Below are positions 11,586 to 23,505 of a stretch of DNA of 64,000 nucleotides, piece after piece. How positions within the stretch are numbered: the stretch's first letter is position 1; the number at the start of each line of letters is the position of its first letter. The stretch is taken from the NCBI GenBank assembly GCA_947095585.1, contig OX352762.1:121426930-121490929 (forward strand), read 5' to 3'. The position numbers and the translations under genes are program-made. The stretch comes from Nephrocerus scutellatus (lineage: Eukaryota > Arthropoda > Insecta > Diptera > Pipunculidae). The notes under the pieces are model-generated. The model ran no database searches, was not told the DNA's origin, and saw only the letters and a program-made list of their open reading frames with translations.

Positions 11586-14413
11586 AACCTGACATTCTTC
11601 TTTTACAGGAAACAAATCTCACTGGGAGAAATCCGTTCAGTCCAGACGGATACAATATGCACAGGGTCGACAAAGGCAGTGGACGCTCTGGGACGGCGGT
11701 CCTTATCAGGAACACTATGGCAGGCGAAAAGGTGCAAATCAGTGGTCTACGTAGCATGGAAGCAACAGCTGTCAGCATTAAAGTCAACGAAGTGGAGACC
11801 TTGCTGGTGATATCGGTGTACAATCACTGTAACGCAACGAGGGAAGACATCCAACGGGATTTGCAAACTGTCTGCAACACCTCCTCTAGACACACATACT
11901 GTGTTGTTGGAGGTGATTTTAATGCTAGACATACTCGATGGCAGGACGAAGTGTGCAATCACAAAGGAAGGGCCATTACAGACTGGATGGACTCAAATCC
12001 GCATCAGCACACGATGGCTATAGTTTCACAGCCCCGGAAGACGTACCCTCGGACACCGTCAACTCTGGATTTCTTTCTGGCAACCACAAATTTCTTAAAT
12101 ATTCTCCCAGAATTAAGAAATTATTCCTGCTTGGCGCATGATAGCGACTCGGATCATATGGCCATAGAGCTTCGAGTGAGGCTGAACCAGCGAATTGTGC
12201 AAGTCACCCCAACACCTGAACTTCACATCAACTTTAAGAAAATAAACTGGAACCGGTTTAGATCAGAAGTTGAAGCTGAACTTCCTATTCCAGCGGCTTG
12301 CAGAAATCTGGAGAATACAGAAATTGATGATGCTATCAGAAATTTTGAGATTACAGTGAATTCAGCCATTAATCGGCAGAAAACAATTCGCACTAGCAGG
12401 GATCGCTTCCAACACTTGCCTGAGCATATACAGGCCATATATGCTCACAAGCAACGGCTTAGGAAACGCCTTCAGAGAATCTTCAATAGGACACTTAACA
12501 CAGTCAACGACGAATACCTGTCTGTACTTTCGCAACTGCGTTGTACAGTTAACATGTGTCGTCAAGCTGTGCGGAGGTTTCAGGAAGATGAACTGACCAA
12601 ACGGCTCCAGGACATCAAACCAGGCCCTGATGCTTTTAGGAAGCTGAACTCTCTGGTTGGAAAGCGTATTTCCATTCCAGAGATTATCACCATTGAAGAT
12701 CGAACAGTATCCAGCGCTACTGAGAAAGCGGAAGCCTTTGCCTGCCATTTTGAAAGGAGCTTTACGGACCGACCACCAACGCATCTTCCAGATTTCTTGG
12801 AAGAGGTTGAAAGTCTTGTGGAAGACACCACTTCTCCAGGAAATACTATAGTGCAGTTCAGTGAAGAAAATCGCGCCAACGCACCCGTAGACGTCGATAT
12901 GTTTACCGGAACAGCTGTTGTCAATGATTTGATTATGAGTGGAAACTCAAAAAAATCATCAGGCACAGATGGGATTTCTAACTTTTTGCTTAAAAAGTTA
13001 CCGGGTATGGCAATTTTGATGTTAACCATCATTTTCAACAATTGCCTAAACAATGGCTACTTTCCGGACAACTGGAAGGTGGCCAAGGTAGTACCAGTAC
13101 CCAAGAAAACCGACCGCTCCAGCGTAACTGGTTACCGTCCAATAGCTTTACTGTGTTGTATCAGTAAAGTATTGGAATCATTGATCCGTAAAAAGATCAA
13201 TACGTTTTGTACGGAAAGAAATCTTATTCCTTCCTTTCAGTACGGTTTCCGAGAAAAGCACTCTACGCTGCACCCTCTGCTGAAGCTTCACAGTGACGTC
13301 ACTAAAGGACTGAACGTCAAAAGTAGTACAGTGGCCTGTTTGCTAGACATCGAAAAAGCTTTCGATAGTGTCTGGATAAACGGGCTACTGTACAAGCTTA
13401 TTAGTTTTGGTTTCCCCAATTATATTGTAAAAATAATTAAAAATTTTCTTTTTAACAGGGTCTTCTTTGTACAGGTGTACGACCGCCCATCGACAAGGAA
13501 AAGGATCAAAGCCGGAGTTCCTCAAGGTTCCAGACTTGGACCAATCCTGTATAGCATCTTCACGGCGGATCAACCCACAAATACAGCCGGAACAAGGACT
13601 ATGCTCTTCGCGGATGACTCCATAACGTATGCAGTTTCCCGCTCTCCCGAGATAGCTGCCCGAAGAGTGGAGGAACACCTCGGAAATCTTTGGGACTACT
13701 ACCTGAAGTGGGGACTAAAGATCAACGCCAATAAAACGGAACTCATCTGCTTCCGAGTACCAGCAACCGAAACAAGGATAAGAAAAATCGCAAGCAGGTG
13801 CAGAGCCTTAAAAATCACCCTTCCGGATAACACAACAATAAACACCAAGTCAGAGACTAAGTACCTGGGAATCAACTTTACTGAGAGGCTCAAGTTTAAC
13901 TCTCATATCGACAAAACAATGAAAAAAGCGAACCACGCTTTTCATTTGGTGCACCCGCTACTTAAAAGACGAAACGGTCTGTCCAACAACACCAGGCTGC
14001 TTATCTACAAGCAACTCATCAGGCCAGTGATAACCTATGGCTACCCCATATGGTTCACCGTCTCACCAACAACGATGAAGAAGATCTCCCTATTTGAAAG
14101 GAAGGTACTAAGGATCTGTACAGGACTCTGGAGGGTGACAAACAGCTATAAGTTTGTGTCGACTACAAAACTATACGAAGCAGCAGGTCTGCTGCCAATA
14201 ACTGACCACTTGTTCCGAATGGCGAGGAAATTCGTCGACGCATTGGAAATACATCCAAGTCCTGAGATGCAAGGACTGCGAATCGAGGAAATCGAGCCAA
14301 CTCACCGGTACATACACATAAGAGGATTCACTGATGCTAGATTCGATGACATCTTTAACAATCAAGACGTCTCCTTCTACGAGAAGGCGGGCAACCAATA
14401 TTACAGAGGCTGA
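11567..14413 (+). CDS. Chimeric ORF: RNase H residues fused to jockey-clade endonuclease-RT polyprotein
   Basis: This is a 948-codon frame without stops. The first six residues (VYQVEV; read from a GTG) belong to the RNase H domain of the interrupted element. The rest is ORF2 of a jockey-clade non-LTR retrotransposon. Endonuclease (APE type): ILLLQET at 11-17 with the catalytic Glu, GGDFNARHTRW at 115-125, STLDFF at 165-170, SDHM at 195-198. The first strand of the nuclease, with its Asn, was lost by 5' truncation. Reverse transcriptase: RPIALL near 522, DIEKAFD at 594-600, GVPQGS at 650-655, LFADDS at 680-685, so all three catalytic Asp are present. The thumb (KYLGI, RPVITYG) and a C-terminal helical region follow; there is no RNase H, as in jockey. 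It would nick DNA and prime reverse transcription if complete. The long open frame suggests a young insertion. Confidence 0.9.
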   Translation: MYQVEVKPDILLLQETNLTGRNPFSPDGYNMHRVDKGSGRSGTAVLIRNTMAGEKVQISGLRSMEATAVSIKVNEVETLLVISVYNHCNATREDIQRDLQTVCNTSSRHTYCVVGGDFNARHTRWQDEVCNHKGRAITDWMDSNPHQHTMAIVSQPRKTYPRTPSTLDFFLATTNFLNILPELRNYSCLAHDSDSDHMAIELRVRLNQRIVQVTPTPELHINFKKINWNRFRSEVEAELPIPAACRNLENTEIDDAIRNFEITVNSAINRQKTIRTSRDRFQHLPEHIQAIYAHKQRLRKRLQRIFNRTLNTVNDEYLSVLSQLRCTVNMCRQAVRRFQEDELTKRLQDIKPGPDAFRKLNSLVGKRISIPEIITIEDRTVSSATEKAEAFACHFERSFTDRPPTHLPDFLEEVESLVEDTTSPGNTIVQFSEENRANAPVDVDMFTGTAVVNDLIMSGNSKKSSGTDGISNFLLKKLPGMAILMLTIIFNNCLNNGYFPDNWKVAKVVPVPKKTDRSSVTGYRPIALLCCISKVLESLIRKKINTFCTERNLIPSFQYGFREKHSTLHPLLKLHSDVTKGLNVKSSTVACLLDIEKAFDSVWINGLLYKLISFGFPNYIVKIIKNFLFNRVFFVQVYDRPSTRKRIKAGVPQGSRLGPILYSIFTADQPTNTAGTRTMLFADDSITYAVSRSPEIAARRVEEHLGNLWDYYLKWGLKINANKTELICFRVPATETRIRKIASRCRALKITLPDNTTINTKSETKYLGINFTERLKFNSHIDKTMKKANHAFHLVHPLLKRRNGLSNNTRLLIYKQLIRPVITYGYPIWFTVSPTTMKKISLFERKVLRICTGLWRVTNSYKFVSTTKLYEAAGLLPITDHLFRMARKFVDALEIHPSPEMQGLRIEEIEPTHRYIHIRGFTDARFDDIFNNQDVSFYEKAGNQYYRG
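11571..11585. repeat. Target-site duplication, left copy
   Basis: ATCAGGTTGAGGTGA is repeated exactly at 14679-14693. The copies flank the jockey element and lie in the RNase H sequence (QVEV) of the older element. Confidence 0.9.
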
Positions 14414-14678
14414 AGTTCGCCCTGTTTATACGCCGCTTAATATTTCATTTTTATTTTATTTTAAAATTATTGTTTAAAATTTAATTACCTTAAAAATAAA
14501 CATGTAGTAGATTAAGTAGTAAAAAATATTGTTTAAAAATAAACAATACCAAAAAAAGACAATGTAAATACGTCGGGCCCCTATTGTTGAGCCGACACAT
14601 ATTAATATTAGTTATAAGTTTAGTTGTAAATCAAAATTGTATATTACTTTAATGTTTAATAAAAATATCTTAATCTTA
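11586..14678 (+). mobile_element. Jockey-clade non-LTR retrotransposon, 5'-truncated, nested
   Basis: The element runs from within its endonuclease coding sequence to a short 3' tail made of ATCTTA-like units (14664-14678) after a 265-base 3' UTR with AATAAA motifs. Exact 15-bp direct repeats on both sides show target-primed insertion. Truncation removed any ORF1 and the first residues of ORF2. It is the most intact mobile element in the window. Confidence 0.9.
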
Positions 14679-14693
14679 ATCAGGTTGAGGTGA
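14679..14693. repeat. Target-site duplication, right copy
   Basis: Identical to 11571-11585 (ATCAGGTTGAGGTGA). After it the RNase H frame continues as TAIEEAVTWL. Confidence 0.9.
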
Positions 14694-15420
14694 CAGCGAT
14701 TGAGGAGGCTGTGACCTGGCTGAGACACAATGTAATATCGGTAACCGATATTTTAATTTATGTAGACAGTCAGACGACAATCAAATCGCTGGATTAATTC
14801 TCGATGGAGTCGAGGGTAGCGATAAGCTGCAATACAATTCTCAACGAATGGGTGAGTACTTCAACAACCGCCTAGTCTGGGTCCCCGGTCACTCTGATAT
14901 CGTTGGCGACTGCAAGGAAGGCGAACTGGCTAGAAATGGCACAAAGCTTCCACTGCTACCGGAAAGGGCAGGCATAGGAAGGCCCTTATCAGCGGTTAAG
15001 CTTTTCCTTCGGAATGAGGCAGAAGCATTAACAAACGCAAGGTGGGCGCATACCCACACGCCTATGCTGGACATATGGATCACTGTAGATCACTGATATC
15101 CCTGCAGAGAAGGGATTTGAAAATTACTATAGGTATTTTAACAGGGCACTGTCTCCTTGGTGTTAGGACGATGGGCCACGAGTTTAATGACTTCTGTAGA
15201 AGCTGCTATGACACCGAAGAGGAAGAAACTTGGGATACTACACAATGAACAGTTTATCGGATTTCTTGGACTGTAAGGTGGGAGACATCCTAAAATTCAT
15301 AAAGAGCACCAAATGGGCTTTGTAGTAAGGGGAAAGGCTTTGATCCTGTGGTACCATAATGGACCGTAAACGGTCTAAGTGTGCAATAGCAGCCACCAAA
15401 CCTAACCTAGGCCTTGGACT
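14694..15420 (+). mobile_element. LOA/I-group RNase H retrotransposon, 3' part (family B)
   Basis: This continues the RNase H domain broken at 11585: AIEEAVTWL (second catalytic residue, Glu), LIYVDSQTTIKSL (third, Asp), then RLVWVPGHSDIVGDCKEGELA with the conserved His. After the domain come LQRRDLKITIGILTGHCLLG and a zinc-knuckle-like FCRSCYD. It ends near 15415 with GCAGCCACCAAACCTAACCTA. Frame breaks and stops occur (for example after SQTTIKSLD). The same 3' end is seen at 22619-22775 and a related tail at 50060-50450. Confidence 0.8.
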
Positions 15421-17505
15421 GCAACGGTCTGTCGCGCCGAATATTATTATTATTATACTCGTAAGTCAGGACAAGGATAACATAAATGGTGACACTTAGC
15501 AACATTCTACAGCCTTTGCAATAAAGATATGCTAGTTGGTTGCTTTACTTTACCTATACATATTAAAATATATTAACTACTTGAAATATATTAAATGAAA
15601 TTGTTGACTGTTATCTCTGTCTGAATCGCACTCGCTATCTGAATTACAATGATTTTCTTCTGAATAACAACTGGAAACGGGGTAGTTTACATTAAACTTT
15701 ATTCAATATTTCATCGTCCCATATTTATTTATCCAATCGATTGATAAAACTCAAATCAAATTATTTGTCTAATAATTGTTAACATTTTACCACAGATAAA
15801 CACAGATAAACAAATATCTCACTAATTCAGTGCAAATATTTATCTAACATACTTCTATTTGAATTGATTAACTGTATGTGTGTGTGTGCAGCACATGTCC
15901 TTCCACAATACAACGACCCGATCGTCAAAATGCGTGTATCATCAGTGAGCAATACATAAGCTTACCTTGCGCAACAAATTGTAATTCGTATTTTTAGACA
16001 AAAACTATCATAGGTGTGGCGTATCTAAATACGTAAAAACAATAATAACAGTCGTGGAAGTTGGCCAACAAACATAATTTAATTATAGAATGCGCACATG
16101 ATGCGCTAAGGTGAACTGCAGCAGTAGAAAAAGCAGCAGCTGTCACCTGTCGCAGAACACAACCCCATCTATTTGCATTAGTGATGCGTGCCCGCTCGAG
16201 TGTCCTAATGCATTATTTTATGCTGAAGACTCCCCTCTGTCACTTGAAATTATTTCGCCAAATGATGAGAACTTCAATCACAGGCCAAAAGCATTTTTGT
16301 TAATTATTAATTACGTCGATTACGTGTTTATGCCGCTCAACACGCTCAACATGTGACTGATGATGATGAAATGCGAATGTGAAAAATTCAACATTTATAC
16401 AGATTATTGTGTATCTATGAGCGAGATATAGTATCGGCGTATCGTGGGACTATTTTTACATGATCGACGCGGATCCATACGTTCAAAATTAGCAGCAGAG
16501 CTCAAGTTGTTTGTGTTGAAAATAGAACTGCACGGAGGCATAACAATCATAAACCATGATCGAGTGCGAAATGAAACTTAACATATGTTAAGTGATAATT
16601 ACAATGCGGCAAAGTGTTGGGGCGATATTTGGACTTTCTTCAGATACTCGAACAAGTAGTGCTTAAGTATCTGTGAAATTAGAGGAAAACAAATTCGAGA
16701 GTGGACGAGGTGGATGTGAGTTGTAACACGTTGCTGTAAGTTGGAACATTTAGTTGATACATGTTATCACGTAGTAACTGGTAGCGATTGAAACCAAATC
16801 TGACAGAACTCTTAACAGAAAAAAACTCAAGTTTTAGTTTCAAAGGGTCACAAATATACACACATTTTTTGCATTCGAAATTTTTACTCGTAACTTGGTA
16901 TGTACATGCAAAGACAGAACGCATCAGACACAATTATGCTCTTGTTCTTGATGTTTTGGATATCAAAATGATGATTTCATTATAAAAACAATCAAAAAGC
17001 ATTTGCAGATTTTTGGAATTTGTTGGTTTTTTTTAAACTGTTTATTTAGTTAAGTTATTTGAACAACACATACAGTAGTATAGTATATACGAATATGTAC
17101 ATCTGGACCTTTTGGTTTTTAATTCGGTACATACAGCAAATGTTTTAATTTTTATAATAACGTTATCGGAAGTTAGCCGGACGAAAACGGACATTCAATT
17201 CTTAAGCGTTAACTAAAAAGGACATAAATAGGATTTACCCTGATGATGTGAACGCCCCATTTCAGTCAAATAGTATGTTGTGATCATAATGTACTTTTGG
17301 TCGGTTTCGTCAAATGTTCGTTAACGTACGTGAGAGTAGGCAAGTGAAATACGGTACAGAAATTTGACAAATGATGGAAATGATTGTCTGCTCTTATGTC
17401 AAAAAAAGCATGCGGATACTTTAGCTCATTTGTTTTTATAATTTTTATAATATAAGGGGCTTGCAATCTTATAATGCTAGATCTAGCACTGCGTGACTTA
17501 ATACC
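15421..17505. other. AT-rich intronic DNA, nothing recognised
   Basis: There are only short unsupported frames (for example 16111-16356 and 16679-16933). A few GCAGCAG and TGTGTG tracts occur. It probably lies inside the 22-kb intron of the minus-strand gene. Confidence 0.5.
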
Positions 17506-17509
17506 TACG

Positions 17510-19410
17510 TTTAGGATAAGAAAAAGTGGATATGTCTATGAGCTTGTGTTTTGAATACCTCTAGATGTAGAAAAACAGAGCTTGACAAGCGTTCCACATA
17601 CGTGTTGTAGAGCTTAAGAACGAATCTCTTAACTTAACTGTACGTCCAAAGATGAGCTTGAGAGAGATTTATATGTCATTACGGTTGAATTCAAGTTGAG
17701 ATGGCATGCAACTGGCCATTTCTATTGAGCACCGCTGGCGGTAATAGCGGTAAATAGTGACAAGCAGGAAACGTTCCTGCGGTGTGCAAGTGAATCTACT
17801 GATTTCGAAATGTTTATGTCACCGATCAGTTTTATCGACCCGTTCTGAATTCTACCTAGCAGATGTAAGGTAGTTTTAGTAGCAGCTGACCAGATACTCA
17901 AATTTGGGTTGAAAGAACGCCTTGTAGGTTGTAGAGAGTAAAATATTTCTTGCACCTTGCGAGAAAACCTTAACATATCGCAGCATTTTTGGTGATTGCG
18001 AATGTTTTCTCGGTCTAACGAATTTTGTCGATAGCGCACATATCGAGAATTGCAAGTTCTTCAGTTTCCTCGGTGTAAGTGCCATTCATGGATAATAGCT
18101 GAGGGTTTACAATTTGCTTGGACAACAAAAGACATCATTTTATTTTTGAAGCGGTAAAGTCTTTTCTATTATGGAACGATATATGTAGGGAGAAGGGATG
18201 CTCCTCAAACTTCTATGACGTGCTAAGGATGCAGTCATCAGCGAAAGAATGAATTAGATTAGAAGTAACAGACAAGAGATCCGCTACACTTTTCAACACC
18301 TGGACTAAAGAAGTCAACCTACAGTTCGACATCTTGTTACACGGCAGGAAAAATTAATAAGTGTTGGAGATAAAACAGAACCCTGTGGAAAGCCACTATT
18401 TATTTGGTGAATTTCAGATTTGAAGCCGTAAAAAGCCGTTCATGGACTCCATAAGCAAATATTGTGTATTGTGTAAATCTGTCAATTGCCTTGGAATTAT
18501 CGAGTGCAACAGCTTTGCTTTCACCAAATTGATTCAAAGAGTAATTCCACTGTTTGGTGAGATATGCTATCATATGCCAGTAGAACGTTGCCGGTCACTA
18601 AGGATTCCATTAATTCCAAGATATTTCTTGAGCTGATAATTTATGGAAAGAATGGATGTAAGTAGTGTGCGTCGGTACGAGGAAGGAGATGACGGCTCAA
18701 TTTTCGAGTATAGTCTTGACAAACGCTGTTTTCCAACTCCTCAGAGAGTGTCCAGGAGAATAGTACGGGTGGTGGTAATGCCAAGTTGGAAGAAAACCCT
18801 TAGAACTAATGGGAAAAAACCATCTGGCCCAGCGGATTTGTGAGTGTTGAGATCGATTATGAATAAAAATCTGTCCCCTAGACTAAATAAACCAAATAAA
18901 CTAAATAAAATAAACTAAATACTCGGAGATACAGGCGGCAACAATGCATAATATAGAAGGGTAGATCTATCTGCAAAATAAGCAGCAAAAATATTGGCCT
19001 TGTTCTTAGAGCTGACAGCTGGAATGTCATTATGAATGACATTATGGATAACTTAAAGAAGACGAGAAATTAGCCAAGATGTTCGTTAGGATTTGACATA
19101 AGTATAAGCTCATTGCTGTCTATTATAACTGAGGCTTTACATTTCAAAGGAGTGTAATAGTTTCCTGCAGAACAACCAGCTAAGCAAAGTACAAATGCAA
19201 TAGTTCACGGAAATTAAGTAGAAGGCTTATGTGCTGTAAACTGTGTTCTTTGGCCTATGAGATAATTGCTGTCTAATATTACTGAGGCTTTACTTTTCAA
19301 AGGGATGTAATAGTTTCCTGCAAAACTACCAGTTAAGCAAGGTAAAGAGGCAGAAGCTTTAAAGAGTTCACCGAATGTATGTAGAACGCTTATGTGCTGC
19401 AAAATGTTTT
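17510..19410 (-). mobile_element. CR1/jockey-superfamily retrotransposon relic (linker, RT, thumb)
   Basis: This is the longest copy of the family at 130-1330. Minus-strand blocks in order: SLPCLTGSFAGNYYIPLKSK (19340-19240, endonuclease-RT linker), IPAVSSKNKANIFAAYFAD (about 19020-18960), a GSVLSPT motif near 18370, then RKVQEIFYSLQPTRRSFNPN, LHLLGRIQNGSIKLIGD and LAHRRNVSCLSLF (18039-17722). Many frameshifts and stops are present, and a 152-bp segment is duplicated (19112-19400). Confidence 0.75.
19112..19400. repeat. Two tandem copies of a ~152-bp segment inside the CR1-like relic
   Basis: ATTGCTGTCTATTATAACTG at 19112 recurs as ATTGCTGTCTAATATTACTG at 19264. The following GAGGCTTTAC, TAATAGTTTCCTGCA and GCTTATGTGCTG blocks repeat with the same spacing. 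The two copies differ at many sites, so the duplication is old. Confidence 0.8.
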
Positions 19411-19689
19411 CTTAAGCCTAAAGAATCCTACATACGATAAATTAGGATAAATTCTATCTTCAGCACCCAAAAATATCATAGAAGGCAAGTTGTTCATTTT
19501 TTGTTTTAGGAATTGAAAGTGGACATTATACGTCCGTGTGTCCTATCAAAATTAATACATACTAATTGTAAACTTTCCACAAAAAATTGGGGATTCACAA
19601 ACGTATACAGAAGCCTAAAAATATACACCGATATTTGCGCTGTAAGTTTGTTACTGCACCAAGAAGCGGATTTATACTCGAAACTACCG

Positions 19690-19902
19690 ACCAAGAAGTG
19701 GTATAAACTACCAGCACGATAGTTATATGGAATGATTTGCCTGATTCTGTGTGTCCGCATTTTTATGATCTGCAGTCGTTTAAGACACGCGTGCATAGAC
19801 ATCTCATCTTTTACTCTCCCTAATTTTCTAACGCTCACGCTGTGCTAAGCATTATAAGGGTGCAAACCCCTTTACCGTGTGTACATTATAAAAAAAAAAA
19901 GG
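19690..19902 (+). mobile_element. 3' end of a CR1-like retrotransposon with poly-A tail
   Basis: The plus-strand frame reads IVIWNDLPDSVCPHFYDLQSF with a following KTRVHRHLI block, the C-terminus of the family, then the 3' UTR (GCATTATAAGGGTGCAAACC) and ten A at 19891-19901. It is a 5'-truncated insertion and a good reference for the family 3' end. Confidence 0.8.
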
Positions 19903-22400
19903 TGCATGTGGCGACTTTTTGATAGAAAACATGCATGATGCATGAAGATATTGAATAAATCCCTAAAGTCTAACAAACTCACAGTTTGCACTCTTTGCTG
20001 GGTGGGGTATAAAAAAGCAAACGAAGATCTAAACTAGATACATATTATGGATGCTGCCACAATGCTACTGTGAATGCTTAAATTTGGAAAAAAGAATACT
20101 CTTTGGAGTATTATCTACACTATAGTATGTCTAATGCTCTGCAGGTTAACTCCGAGGAAATGTGGAAAAACTGTCGTGTTAAATAGAAATTGAAATCAGT
20201 TCAACATTTTATTTTTTGCTGATGTAAAATATCATTTTAACTACGACTTATCTGACCTTCGTATGAAAAGAAAATAAAAAGTACGTAGCAAACATTTTAT
20301 TAAGTTTCACAACGCATTAATAATGCAGCCCAGCACAGAGATACAAGCGCCAGATCTCTGGTGGATAATTCTGTTTTCCAAAGGATAACATTCTTGCATT
20401 GGAATGACGCCAAAAATGGGGAAAAATTCAAATTTAAATTTTTAGATTAAAAGTTTGGTTTAAGTTACCTAAAAAAAGCATTTCTAAAAATTACATATAT
20501 TTTAATCTTTAACCCCGAGAGCAATGCATGTTCATATACAATGTTTTTCCTCCAATACAACTCTTAGATGTTCTATCCACTCAACTCTACTTTTCTGTTA
20601 AAATTTCAACGAGATTTCACTTTAATTGGTATTTTTACCATCACCTACTCACAGCACAAAATCCGAACTGAACACGGTGTCTATACATTCTTCAATTTGA
20701 ATAATTTTCTCGTTAAAAAACAATTCAGAGGTCTCTAGTCACAGAGTTTTATATTATTACCAGATTAGGGGCATATTTATTCGTTGTGTAAAAAAATAAA
20801 TATGCAAGTACCGAACTGACTCATTCTTGCTAGGTACACATGGGTACATGCGAGTATTATGTCGCTTACATGAAGAGAATATAATAAACTTAAATATGAA
20901 GCTTAAGCTTACAGCAAAGTTGGCTGTATGAAATTTGCATTTTAAATGCTTCTCTTCGCAAGATGAAGGAACAAACCGATTGTTAGTGATATACCATTAT
21001 TTCCCTATTTTTTTCAATATAAGCAACTTATTAAGAAATGTGTTATAGTAGGGCCATTACTAAAACTCAAAAGTTTCCGAAATGAACTGCAATTCAACTA
21101 GGTACGAGTAAGCTATCCAAAAGCTGCACTAGGATAAGGTCAGGAGGATTATAAGATGCCTAATGTACAGATTGATGCATCTGGTATCGACAGACAGTTT
21201 GTTTATTTGGACAAGGTCACAAATGCAAATGCAAATGCAACTCCCTGTAAACAGTGTGCAGTTAAAGTTTTCGTGCATGCATCCATCGTATGCACAAACT
21301 TTTTCGACTTTCTATCTAAACAAACAAACTGAAGGTCTAACTTCGGGGTGGTACACCGTACAAATACGCCGCCACAATTGTAATTTCGTTTTTGGCAAAA
21401 TTGAAATTAGAAATTTGTTTATGAAGATTTCATTTTGAACATTTATACGATTAAATGCCAAACAGTCAATGGATATCAAAAATTTGCTATACATACGCAC
21501 ATGGCAGACACACACGCAAACTCTGAAAGACACAAAAGTAAACAAATTTCCATTAGGCTGCCCGCGTGGCGCCTTGGTTGAGTGGCAGGACTTGCTCCTA
21601 TTACGTCAAATTTGAAATACTCGCAATCGGGAAAAAGAAGTTCAAACATTAAAACGAAGGTTGGTCTGGTCACTCTCAGTGGTGGTAATTAATTACAGAT
21701 ACAATCACTTTGTTGCGGTTTATTAGTGTAAAGTGCAGGCACGCGTTGCTTTTTTTAGAGATAATTGGGTCAAGTTTTAGTGAGCGCAAAAATAGTAAAT
21801 GCGATAGCGACCACAAGGTCGATCGATGGTGCGGTGATAAATGAAGGCAGCGTGTGTTAAGGTCGCGAAGGTCGTTGGTCGGATTTTTTTTTTTTTGGCA
21901 CAACACTGGTGCCAATAATTAATTGCCAATGTGCGGAAAATGTGCTTTTAATAGAGGTAATTTCAAAAGTGTTTCATTTATATAGAGAGGCTGAATTCTT
22001 ATGAGTTTCTTTCCTTTAATTCTTTGCTATCGATAATTAGAATCACTGTTATAAAAGCACCACTGGATGAGTAAGATTTTTTCGGTGAGAAAAACAATCA
22101 ATTAAAAGGCAAATTAAGCTGGATGATGAAGAGTTTATAGCACATCGTGATTTGGAATTGTTTTGTTGTTTTATTTTGGTTGTTTTTTTTTTTCGTTTAA
22201 GGAAAAACAGTGCGTTTATACTTTTACGATTCTGTTCACCTTTTAAATCTGTATAGAATATGCAGAGAATGTTGATTCAGCTGCTTAAATAGCAAAAAAT
22301 TCATTGCCATGGCAAAAAACACTTTTATATTTTTGTTTTATTAGATTTTAAAAAGGGGTGGTATAGTGCGTTTAATAGAGAAAATCTTTTGTTTTTTGTT
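19903..22400. other. AT-rich intronic DNA, nothing recognised
   Basis: No supported coding exon. Minor features are three tandem ATGCAA units at 21221-21240 and a tRNA-like stretch at 21560-21640 discussed under findings. Confidence 0.5.
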
Positions 22401-22618
22401 TTGTTAATTATACGAGAGCCTTTATATTGATCATTGGAGGTGATTTTAATGTAAAAAACACACATTGGCGATCAAGAATTACAACAACTAAGGGCAGAGA
22501 TCTTATAAATGCTATTCAAGAATATAAATGTGCTGCTATATCGACTGGGAAACGAACTAACTGGCCAAAGACAATTCCTGATATGATAGACTTTTACATA
22601 ATCAAAAATATCTCTAGT

Positions 22619-22775
22619 AGGTTAGGTTAGGTTAGCTTGCACTTGTGGCAGCTAATGCTCACTTAGACCATACGCGGTCCCTTGTGTTACCACAGGATCT
22701 TATACCTCTCCCCTTTTCAGAACATCCATTCAGAGCTCTTAATGAATTGAAGTATATCTCACACTTTGTCGTTTT
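22619..22775 (-). mobile_element. 3' end of a family B RNase H retrotransposon, nested
   Basis: On the minus strand the segment runs through GGTCTAAGTGAGCATTAGCTG and ends with a TAACCTAACCTAACCTA tail, matching the 3' end at 15355-15415. It interrupts the endonuclease frame of the jockey relic. TCTAGTA on both sides is a probable 7-bp target duplication. Confidence 0.7.
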
Positions 22776-23409
22776 CTAGTAACTACATGCAAATAGAAGA
22801 CAGTTTGGAGTTAAGCTCAGATCATTACCCGATACTAAAGCTGAGTGAAAATATTATTTAAAAACTCTCCAATCCTACTTTGGTCACAATTAAACTTAAT
22901 TAAATTATAAACTAGGAAATCTTGAATTCAACTATCAGTACCACTACAAACCAAAGATCAGTTGGTGGACTTTGAAGTGGACAAATTTGTCAGAAATCTG
23001 TCTGGGAAAACACTTTTGAAACCAAAAGAAAACTTAAAGGTTTTCCGCAACGCAGTGCTGATCAACCAAATGTCCAGCAAACCACTAAATGCTTTTCAAC
23101 ATCTTGGTTGTAATTTTGGGGTATTTTGAGAGTCTTTTAGTGGTTTTTTTTGGGACTATCCTAGAGAAATATTAGAACTGCTTAATGAGAAAAGAAAACC
23201 GAGGAAAAATGGCATTATACCAGGGCCTCGCAAGATAAAGCCTGGTTAAATAATCTCACTTTTCAAGTGAAGAGATCAAATAACTGAAAAATGATACAAT
23301 AAGTGAATTCCTAAATACGCTTACTAACGATTCTAGCACTGGACTGAATATTCACTTTGGAAAGCAACCGGGAAACTGAAAAGACCGATAATGCAAATAG
23401 GACTTCCAA

Positions 23410-23505
23410 TCTAGTACTCAGAAATAGTACAATTTTATATATCAGACAGATCCTTCAGAATCAATCAACGGGAAATCTATTCTGACCTAAAGAAAAATAT
23501 TCGGA
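23410..23505 (+). repeat. Misplaced duplicate of an RT segment within the jockey relic
   Basis: This segment (TTATATATCAGACAGATCCTT and following, up to TATTCTGACCTAAAGAAAA) is a close copy of 24160-24240 but lies upstream, where the endonuclease-RT linker should be. It is in the same orientation and several percent diverged. Confidence 0.75.

Noticed and set aside
12362..13053. Minus-strand frames of 140 and 157 codons within the jockey element
   Set aside because: Antisense to ORF2 of the retrotransposon; no conserved motif.
16111..16356. 81-codon plus-strand frame with Cys and Ser
   Set aside because: No domain, no acceptor or donor context, no homology to anything recognised.
21218..21241. 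Three tandem ATGCAA units as an octamer-factor site
   Set aside because: Too short and too simple to claim a regulatory function from sequence alone.
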